This document shows, one piece after another, positions 1-4,719 of a stretch of 18,672 nt of DNA. The stretch is from contig DBNX01000009.1 in assembly GCA_002299465.1 (NCBI GenBank), positions 1-18,672 on the forward strand. The letters are read 5' to 3'. The stretch is from Patescibacteria group bacterium UBA661 (GTDB lineage: Bacteria > Patescibacteriota > Minisyncoccia > Phycocordibacterales > UBA918). How positions within the stretch are numbered: the first letter of the stretch is position 1; every line of letters starts with the position of its first letter. The notes beneath the pieces were generated by a model that had not been told where the DNA came from, ran no database searches, and saw only the letters and a list, made by a program, of their open reading frames with translations. The position numbers and the translations under genes are program-made.

Positions 1-99
1 AAGATTTGCTACTCTAGTGCCAATTTATTTTTAATTCGGTAAAATTTAATTGGTTTGTAATTTTCCGTGAGAAAACTGCCGTGAGTGTCTTTTGCTTAA

Positions 100-133
100 A
101 CAACAACGCGCCACTGGCGTGGCGCGTTGTTGT
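100..133. terminator. Perfect 15-bp hairpin, possible terminator
   Basis: Arms 100-114 and 119-133 are exact reverse complements around the 4-nt loop TGGC, with a GC-rich upper stem. On the plus strand the 3' flank has only a weak T-run (aattttt at 141-147), so it is at best a partial intrinsic terminator for a gene left of the window. Confidence 0.45.
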
Positions 134-303
134 GACAGCTAATTTTTAGCCCAAACAATTTTCATAAGGATTACAGTGAGTCTACTCCTGTAGCCCAAAC
201 CTAGCAACTTGACTAAGTGTCGCGGGTGTTTTGTGTCGCGGGGGCGGTTTTTTGTTAGCAATAGATTTAGGTAGGGCTTTTTTTAAGTATTGGCAATGGC
301 GTG

Positions 304-341
304 GCCGCCTAAAAATTGTAGGCTTACAATTTTTAGGCGGC
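304..341. repeat. Perfect 17-bp inverted repeat
   Basis: Arms 304-320 and 325-341 are perfect complements around the loop GGCT. The stem is GC-rich at its base and A/T-rich towards the loop. There is no T-tract after either arm. It could be a terminator for a lost gene, a structured RNA or a palindromic repeat element. Confidence 0.5.
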
Positions 342-390
342 GGTATCTGGTCTTATTGGCAAATTGAGAGTCGTTGGGTAAGAAAGTTAA

Positions 391-621
391 AATCAATCAT
401 TTTCTGTACATTATCGTGCTAGATTTGTTTATAGGGAACCAAAAGAAAAACAATTCACACAAAATCTAGTTAAAGGAAAGATTGCCGAGACGGTATTCGC
501 ACAGATGCTTCGTTCCACTGGATTTTTTACTGTCCTCGAATTTGGCTATGAGAAAATCATTCCTGAGCTGGTGGGAAGAGGGAGGGGGCGGCTATCGGGA
601 AGTTCGGTCAGGAGTCACTAA
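391..621 (+). pseudogene. Fragment of a hypothetical (nuclease-fold-like?) gene
   Basis: An open frame from 391 (after a stop at 388-390) to the stop at 619-621 has no usable ATG, GTG or TTG start. Its middle (about 454-579) reads like real protein, with the stretches GKIAETVFAQMLR and TVLEFGYEKIIPEL. These resemble the N-terminal part of hypothetical proteins I associate with Patescibacteria, where a PDDEXK-type nuclease core usually follows; that assignment is from memory and uncertain. After residue PELV the frame becomes low-complexity GRGRGRLSG, exactly where an 18-bp copy of the tRNA-His 3' end begins (584). The start and the catalytic half are therefore missing. The most economical reading is a gene broken by recombination at the tRNA end. 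It could instead be an unrelated short gene with an unusual start. Confidence 0.45.
584..601. repeat. Distal copy of the tRNA-His 3' end (att-like)
   Basis: The 18 bases gggggcggctatcgggaa match 786-803 exactly. The copy at 786-803 is the 3' end of the minus-strand tRNA-His (T-stem 3' half, acceptor 3' strand, discriminator). This is the geometry left by site-specific integration into a tRNA 3' end, with the distal repeat on the side away from the tRNA body. Only 184 bp lie between the copies, so any element would be a remnant. Confidence 0.55.
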
Positions 622-653
622 CTAGAATTATTCGCTAGCGCTCCAATTCTAGT
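621..653. repeat. 9-bp inverted repeat with inner palindrome
   Basis: Arms actagaatt (621-629) and aattctagt (645-653) are perfect complements. The spacer contains the 8-bp palindrome cgctagcg at 633-640. It lies just inside the segment bounded by the two tRNA-end repeats. Its role is unknown; a recombinase or regulator site is possible. Confidence 0.3.
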
Positions 654-757
654 AAGTGCTCACGACCCTGTCTCACTCGCGGCAAAGTCGCATCGTTCCG
701 ACTTTCGATTCCCGACGCAGGCAAAATTGTTTGCCGGCTCTAGTCGCCCTCTACGCA

Positions 758-779
758 AAAATCCCCAGAAGGGGATTTT
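758..779 (-). terminator. Intrinsic terminator of tRNA-His
   Basis: Arms aaaatcccc (758-766) and ggggatttt (771-779) pair over a 4-nt loop. Read on the minus strand, the hairpin ends in a T-run and starts 10 nt after the 3' end of the tRNA, as expected for its rho-independent terminator. Confidence 0.7.
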
Positions 780-785
780 CACTCC

Positions 786-803
786 GGGGGCGGCTATCGG
801 GAA
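786..803. repeat. tRNA-proximal copy of the 18-bp repeat
   Basis: This is the partner of 584-601. It covers tRNA-His positions from the T-loop/T-stem 3' half through discriminator C73 and the bases beyond. See the finding on a possible integration scar. Confidence 0.55.
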
Positions 804-861
804 TCGAACCCGAATCGAGGGCTCCACAAACCCCAGTGTTAACCGTTACACCATAGCCGCC
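789..861 (-). tRNA. tRNA-His (GTG anticodon)
   Basis: The minus strand folds as a complete cloverleaf. Acceptor GCGGCTA (860-854) pairs with TAGCCGC (796-790). The D-stem is GTGT/ACAC. The anticodon stem GGGGT/GCCCT has G-U pairs at both ends, and its loop TTGTGGA gives anticodon GTG (827-825). The T-arm is TCGGG-TTCGATT-CCCGA with a 4-nt variable loop. A genome-encoded G at -1 (861) faces discriminator C73 (789), the identity pair read by histidyl-tRNA synthetase, which makes the His call firm. CCA is not encoded: C73 is followed by CCC then GG, so CCA must be added after transcription. A terminator follows at 758-779. Confidence 0.93.
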
Positions 862-978
862 AGTGTGTTGTGAATGGGTAACCACCAGATTGGATGTGAA
901 TCGGGTAGTTACAGTGCGTATAGTTATACAGATTTTTACGGAAAAAGTCGAGCCGAAGGCCGTGCTAAATCCAAAGTG

Positions 979-1013
979 TTCTTTCGGCTGAGGGTTACCC
1001 TCAGCCGAAAGAA
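979..1013. repeat. Perfect 16-bp hairpin in the tRNA-yibE/F gap
   Basis: Arms 979-994 and 998-1013 are exact complements around a 3-nt loop (TTA). An A-tract follows on the plus strand, so neither strand shows a standard U-tail. It could be a bidirectional terminator or a structured RNA. The rest of 862-1045 shows nothing I can name. Confidence 0.45.
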
Positions 1014-1045
1014 AAAGTTGATCGTAAAAGTGGCTTTAAGTGTGA

Positions 1046-1074
1046 TTGCTGTGAGAATTGGTATTTGTTACACT
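1046..1074 (+). promoter_or_regulatory. Candidate sigma70 promoter with extended -10
   Basis: TTGCTG (1046-1051) and TACACT (1069-1074) are spaced by 17 bp, with TG one base before the -10 (extended -10). Transcription would start near 1081, about 5 nt before the ATG of the small ORF at 1086 and about 120 nt before the YibE/F start. Confidence 0.45.
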
Positions 1075-1085
1075 GAAACTTGTTT

Positions 1086-1175
1086 ATGGACCACGAATCT
1101 CTACTGGTCACTCTTTTCTTCACATTTATGCTTGGGGCAGGGCTGGGTTTTTATATCGCACATTTTTTTCTCTAA
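1086..1175 (+). CDS. Possible 29-residue single-pass membrane peptide
   Basis: ATG at 1086 opens a 29-codon frame ending TAA at 1173-1175. The product begins MDHES and continues as one uninterrupted hydrophobic stretch (about residues 6-29: leucines, phenylalanines, a GAGLG patch), which is just the length of one transmembrane helix. A candidate extended -10 promoter ends 12 nt upstream, giving an almost leaderless start as seen for other genes here. The -10 of the next gene begins 3 bp after its stop. I do not recognise a family. A frame this short could be chance or merely the leader of the YibE/F transcript, so this stays tentative. Confidence 0.35.
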   Translation: MDHESLLVTLFFTFMLGAGLGFYIAHFFL

Positions 1176-1177
1176 GC

Positions 1178-1183
1178 TATAAT
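1178..1183 (+). promoter_or_regulatory. -10 box TATAAT before the YibE/F gene
   Basis: A perfect TATAAT overlaps the upstream alternative ATG at 1182, placing the transcription start near 1190, about 13 nt ahead of the chosen start at 1203. No good -35 is visible 16-18 bp upstream. Confidence 0.45.
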
Positions 1184-1202
1184 GGGTCTTCACAGCTTAG
1201 TC

Positions 1203-2414
1203 ATGATTAACAAATTTTTACTGGCGGGATTGGTAGCGCTTGGGCTGTGGTCTGGGGGTGTGTCAGCGGTGTCGGCGCAAGCTGTTCATCAGGAGTTTCA
1301 GGAATTGGTAAAAGGGGAGGTGATAGAAATAGTTTCAGAGTCACCCTTTGAAGTTACTGGTACCGAGACTGTGGTTATGGTCCAGGAAATAAGAGTTTTG
1401 TTAAAAGAAGGAAAGCGCGCTGGAGAAGTGGTGCGGATGGAAAGTGACGCTATCTCTTTAAGGGTGGGGGATGAGGTGTTTGTTAATCGGTTGGTGGCCA
1501 TTGATGGGGTTGAGCATTTTAGCGTGCGAGAACTCGAACGGCGCGGTCCACTAGCTCTGCTGGTTCTGTTGTTTGCTGGTCTGGTGATTTGGCTATCGGG
1601 GTGGCAGGGGGTCAGGGCTCTATCTAGTCTCGCTGTTAGCTTTGGGACAATTCTCTTTTTGCTCGTGCCGGCTATTGTGAATGGTTACCCGCCAATCCTC
1701 TCTAGTATTTTGATTGCTGGTTTAGTCTTAAGCATTAATCTTTTCTTTACCCACGGCTTTAAGCCACGAGTGGTGGCGGCTTTTTTGGGTACGTTTGGGG
1801 CGGTTATTTTCGCTGGTATTTTAGCTTGGACTTGGACCACCTGGATGCGTTTTACTGGATTAGTTGATGATATTTCTGTTTACTTAAACCTCTCCACGGT
1901 CGGTACGATTGATTTGCCATCACTGTTGTTGGGGGGAATTATTATTGGTCTACTTGGTGTGCTGGATGATGTGTCAATCACGCAATCGTCAGTGGTCCAG
2001 GAATTAAAACGTGCCAACTCAAGTTTTGGTTTTGTGGACCTTTACCAGAGAGCCCTTAAAGTGGGAAGGGATCATGTGGGTTCGCTCGTCAACACGTTGG
2101 CGTTTGCTTACGCGGGTACGGCTCTGCCGCTGCTGATTCTTTTTTCGTTTTCGACCTCTCCGCTCTTTGTAATCGTCAACCAAGAGATCATTGCTGCTGA
2201 GATTGTGCGAATTATGGTGGGTAGTATTGGATTAGTTATGGCGGTGCCCCTCACCACGGCTTTGGCGGCTTGGTATTTCAAAAATCATACTCCGAGCGAT
2301 AAAGATGTCTATCATGACCACCACCATGGTCACGACCACGATGACGACGATCACCATCATCACGACCACGATGACGACCATGACCATCAGGTTGACCGAC
2401 GCCACAAAAATTAA
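1203..2414 (+). CDS. YibE/F-family membrane protein, His-rich tail
   Basis: This is a 403-residue multi-pass membrane protein of the YibE/F family (function unproven; members are proposed transporters). A signal peptide or N-terminal helix (residues 4-26, ending near VSAQA) precedes a soluble beta-rich domain (about 33-113). Seven or so membrane segments follow (about 116-133, 141-160, 167-185, 195-215, 246-262, 298-322, 340-362). Family hallmarks are LGVLDDVSITQ (251-270) and GRDHVGSLVNTLAFAYAG (288-314). The C-terminus (380-395) is a run of His and Asp likely to bind metal; in DNA it contains an 18-bp direct repeat at 2331 and 2361. I chose ATG 1203 over the upstream in-frame ATG at 1182, because the latter overlaps a perfect TATAAT (1178-1183) and 1203 gives a clean signal peptide. 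No Shine-Dalgarno is present. Confidence 0.85.
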   Translation: MINKFLLAGLVALGLWSGGVSAVSAQAVHQEFQELVKGEVIEIVSESPFEVTGTETVVMVQEIRVLLKEGKRAGEVVRMESDAISLRVGDEVFVNRLVAIDGVEHFSVRELERRGPLALLVLLFAGLVIWLSGWQGVRALSSLAVSFGTILFLLVPAIVNGYPPILSSILIAGLVLSINLFFTHGFKPRVVAAFLGTFGAVIFAGILAWTWTTWMRFTGLVDDISVYLNLSTVGTIDLPSLLLGGIIIGLLGVLDDVSITQSSVVQELKRANSSFGFVDLYQRALKVGRDHVGSLVNTLAFAYAGTALPLLILFSFSTSPLFVIVNQEIIAAEIVRIMVGSIGLVMAVPLTTALAAWYFKNHTPSDKDVYHDHHHGHDHDDDDHHHHDHDDDHDHQVDRRHKN

Positions 2415-2458
2415 ATTGTCGTATAATTATGAAGTCGAAGAAGTTTAGTAAAATCTAA

Positions 2459-2851
2459 ATGTTAATTTTTATGAAAGGTTTAATCACTGAGTTCAAGGCC
2501 TTTGCGATGCGGGGGAATGTTGTTGATTTGGCGGTGGCGGTCGTTATCGGAACTGCTTTTGGCAAGATTGTTTCTTCGTTGGTAGAAAATATCATTACTC
2601 CCTTAATCGGAGTGTTGTTGGGTGGGGTAAATTTTACGGGATTTTCAATTATGATTGGGGCTGCCGAATTAAAATATGGCTTGTTCCTGCAGAGCGTTTT
2701 TGATTTTTTGATTATTGCCGCCGCGATATTTTTGGTTATCAAGGCACTTACTAGACTGCAAAAGAAAGAAGTTGAAAAACCAGCCGAGCCAACCGCTGTC
2801 CCCGAAGACATTCAGTTGTTGCGTGAGATTAGGGATTCGCTTAAGCGTTAG
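2459..2851 (+). CDS. mscL: Large-conductance mechanosensitive channel MscL
   Basis: MscL forms a homopentameric inner-membrane pore that opens under membrane tension to release solutes during hypo-osmotic shock. The protein shows the family signature GNVVDLAVAVVIGTAFGKIV (TM1, about residues 18-37) followed by NIITPLIG, a periplasmic loop, a second membrane helix (about 80-101) and the cytoplasmic C-terminal helix ending DIQLLREIRDSLKR. At 130 residues it is normal family length. The start is ambiguous: ATG 2459 (MLIFMKGL) or ATG 2471 (MKGLITEF); the latter matches the usual family N-terminus better. No Shine-Dalgarno is seen before either. It lies 44 bp after the YibE/F gene, with its own TATAAT at 2422-2427, and is followed by a strong hairpin. 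Confidence 0.93.
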   Translation: MLIFMKGLITEFKAFAMRGNVVDLAVAVVIGTAFGKIVSSLVENIITPLIGVLLGGVNFTGFSIMIGAAELKYGLFLQSVFDFLIIAAAIFLVIKALTRLQKKEVEKPAEPTAVPEDIQLLREIRDSLKR

Positions 2852-2865
2852 GGTAGGATTTATCG

Positions 2866-2910
2866 ACACCTCTGTCAGAACTGGCGCCGCACCGATTCTG
2901 ACAGAGGTGT
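2866..2910 (+). terminator. Terminator after mscL
   Basis: Perfect 15-bp arms (2866-2880 and 2896-2910) enclose a 15-nt loop, with a T-rich tail (tgtcttttcc) on the plus strand. It starts 14 bp after the mscL stop. Confidence 0.65.
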
Positions 2911-3044
2911 TGTCTTTTCCTGAGCTTTTGTTTGGAAACACGCGAGGTAGATGATTGCTTTTTTGCATAAAAAACGCTGAGTAAACATTACCGCTCTGGC
3001 TTGACGCTTGGCGCTTGTGTGTGGCACTGCCGGCACGGCTGCGG

Positions 3045-3053
3045 TTATCCACA
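3045..3053 (+). promoter_or_regulatory. Consensus DnaA box upstream of nrdBA
   Basis: TTATCCACA is an exact match to the bacterial DnaA box, 307 bp before nrdB. DnaA is known to act at the nrdAB promoter in E. coli. A single 9-mer in 18.7 kb has a modest chance of occurring at random, and no second box was found nearby. Confidence 0.3.
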
Positions 3054-3173
3054 GACTTTTTCCACTAAGCCACTGAAGCGTCCTTAAATTAAGCCATTTA
3101 ACCGAAAATAATACTTTTTTGGTAGGTGGTATTATTTAGTAACGCACGAACTATCCAACGTGTGTCGGAGGTA

Positions 3174-3219
3174 GCAAGACACGCTCTTTGCGAGTCATAG
3201 CCGTGACTCGGGCTGTCTT
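3174..3219 (+). ncRNA. Nested hairpin in the nrdBA leader region
   Basis: The outer arms AAGACA and TGTCTT enclose a perfect inner stem GAGTCA-tagccg-TGACTC. The 5' outer arm can alternatively pair, imperfectly, with TCTTTGC inside the loop, so two exclusive folds are possible. It lies about 140 bp before nrdB. It would be a leader element only if transcription starts upstream of it; otherwise it may be a terminator-like or unrelated structure. Confidence 0.3.
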
Positions 3220-3314
3220 AATAACCGCCGGTATTTTTTCTTATCTTTCTTAAACCTAATCTACATCTGCCACCACTTAACCAAGTGGGCTTATGAATTC
3301 ACCACCGATTACGT

Positions 3315-3344
3315 TTGTGAGAGATAAATCATTTTATTTATAAG
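3315..3344 (+). promoter_or_regulatory. Candidate nrdBA promoter
   Basis: TTGTGA (3315-3320) and TATAAG (3339-3344) are 18 bp apart. The predicted start near 3351 leaves a leader of about 10 nt before the nrdB ATG, matching the short-leader style of this window. Confidence 0.4.
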
Positions 3345-3360
3345 CTTCTTTAACTATATT

Positions 3361-4674
3361 ATGGAAATCAAGTTTATTCGTAAACGAGATGGCTCAATTC
3401 AACCATTCACCGCTGGGAAGATTGAAGGTGCTATTTTGAAGGCATTAAACGAGACCAAAGAAGGTGATGCTGCCGATGCCCAAAAAATTGCTGAGCTGAC
3501 GATGCAGAAAGTAATTACGATGTGTGTGCGAGCCGCGACCGCTCTGCCGGAAACAGCTGAGGCCAGGAAATGTGTCGATGGGTATCCAGCGGTCGAGGAG
3601 ATTCAAGACTTGGTGGAACAATCGTTAATGGAGCTTGGGTATTTTGATACTGCCAAGGCGTACATTATTTATCGCAGCGCCCGCAAGAAACTGCGCGAAA
3701 GAGACATCTTCAAAAAGCGAACAAACTTGAAGCCCTACGAATATCCGGAGCTTTATGAGTATGTGAGTTCAATTCGGCATTCGTACTGGATTCATACGGA
3801 GTTCAACTACACGAGCGACATCAATGATTTTCACGTGAATGTGACGCCCTTAGAACGCAATGCTATTAAAAATGCGATGTTGGCGATTGCACAAATTGAG
3901 GTGGCAGTGAAAACTTTTTGGGGGGACATCTACAAGAAAATGCCGAAGCCCGAAATTGGTGAAGTCGGGTTTACTTTTGCGGAAAGTGAAGTGCGACATA
4001 TGGACGCTTATTCCCATTTGCTAGAAATCCTGGGACTAAACGCCGAGTTCGAAAAGATTAATCAGATTCCGGTTATCGCCGAAAGGGTGCGGTACCTAGA
4101 AAAAACCGTCGCCCTCGCTCGCACCGAAGAGAATCGCCAGTATATGCACTCGGTGTTGCTCTTCTCGTTATTTATTGAGCACGTGTCGTTGTTTTCGCAG
4201 TTCTTGATTATTATGTCCTTCAACAAACACCGCAATTTGTTTAAGGGCATCAGCAATGCGGTGGAGGCAACTTCTAAGGAAGAACAGATTCACGGTTTGT
4301 TTGGGATTGATGTCATTAACATTATTAAACGCGAACACCCGGAATGGTTTGACGATGCTTGTAAAGAGATGATTATGAAGGCTTGCGAGGAGGCTTACCA
4401 GTCTGAGTGTAAGGTGGTGGATTGGATTTACGAAGCGGGAGAGCTTGAATTTTTGCCTTCAACCAACGTCAAGGAGTTTATTAAACAACGCTTCAACAAT
4501 TCTTTGGCAGCGATTGGTCTACCGCGTATTTTTGACGTGAGTGAAGCCCTGCTCGAAGAAACAGACTGGTTTGACAATGAGGTAATTGCCACTAAGCACG
4601 TTGATTTCTTTAACAAGCGCTCGATTAATTACAATAAGCGGAGTGCCAGCGTGACTAGTGAGGATTTGTTTTAG
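3361..4674 (+). CDS. nrdB: Class I ribonucleotide reductase small subunit with ATP-cone
   Basis: NrdB houses the metal centre that starts radical chemistry for NrdA, which reduces ribonucleotides to deoxyribonucleotides. The 437-residue protein begins with an ATP-cone (about 1-100, KRDGSIQPFTAGKIEGAI), a nucleotide-sensing domain usually found on NrdA. The ferritin-like core follows. Visible metal ligands are E180, E210, H213, E273, E308 and H311, with the radical tyrosine at Y217 (ExxHxxxY). The first ligand is Glu where E. coli has Asp84. The C-terminus SEDLF is the usual acidic/aromatic tail that docks on NrdA. This arrangement matches the Bacteroidetes-type NrdB with N-terminal ATP-cone described for Leeuwenhoekiella blandensis. 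No Shine-Dalgarno; nrdA follows after 45 bp, so they are probably co-transcribed. Confidence 0.95.
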   Translation: MEIKFIRKRDGSIQPFTAGKIEGAILKALNETKEGDAADAQKIAELTMQKVITMCVRAATALPETAEARKCVDGYPAVEEIQDLVEQSLMELGYFDTAKAYIIYRSARKKLRERDIFKKRTNLKPYEYPELYEYVSSIRHSYWIHTEFNYTSDINDFHVNVTPLERNAIKNAMLAIAQIEVAVKTFWGDIYKKMPKPEIGEVGFTFAESEVRHMDAYSHLLEILGLNAEFEKINQIPVIAERVRYLEKTVALARTEENRQYMHSVLLFSLFIEHVSLFSQFLIIMSFNKHRNLFKGISNAVEATSKEEQIHGLFGIDVINIIKREHPEWFDDACKEMIMKACEEAYQSECKVVDWIYEAGELEFLPSTNVKEFIKQRFNNSLAAIGLPRIFDVSEALLEETDWFDNEVIATKHVDFFNKRSINYNKRSASVTSEDLF

Positions 4675-4719
4675 GATTATTAAACATTAGTACGGTTAAG
4701 TTAAATCTACAGACATCAT

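Larger units (their letters stand above)
1..390. other. Gene-free stretch with two perfect hairpins
   Basis: I see no convincing protein gene here. An open frame at 231-422 has no recognisable product and a 17-bp palindrome runs through it, so I do not call it. The stretch holds two long perfect inverted repeats (100-133 and 304-341, listed separately) and short direct repeats such as tagcccaaac (near 147 and 191) and gtgtcgcggg (near 217 and 233). It may be the decayed flank of the tRNA-His locus or non-coding RNA territory; the sequence alone does not decide. Confidence 0.5.
2911..3360. other. Structured intergenic region upstream of nrdBA
   Basis: I find no gene here; open frames on both strands lack coding character. 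It holds a consensus DnaA box TTATCCACA (3045-3053), an 8-bp inverted repeat aataatac...gtattatt (3107-3114, 3129-3136), a nested hairpin around 3176-3219 and a candidate nrd promoter at 3315-3344. I looked for an NrdR box and for a cobalamin riboswitch and could not recognise either. Confidence 0.5.

Noticed and set aside
231..422. 63-codon plus-strand frame with Trp-rich product
   Set aside because: A 17-bp palindrome runs through it, and it lacks an SD and any recognisable protein character.
660..720. Second tRNA on the plus strand near ttcgattcccga
   Set aside because: Only a T-loop-like 12-mer is present; no complementary 5' T-stem or acceptor stem can be built.
874..1182. 102-codon plus-strand frame upstream of YibE/F
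   Set aside because: It contains the 16-bp hairpin in its middle and overlaps both promoters; the product shows no coherent domain. The short frame at 1086 in another phase looks more protein-like.
2669..3052. 127-codon minus-strand frame over mscL and its terminator
   Set aside because: It reads through the perfect terminator hairpin and the antisense of mscL; a shadow frame.
2911..3360. Cobalamin riboswitch or NrdR box before nrdBA
   Set aside because: A GCCACTG-like string occurs near 3069, but the other conserved B12-box elements are missing, and no pair of NrdR-type palindromes was found.
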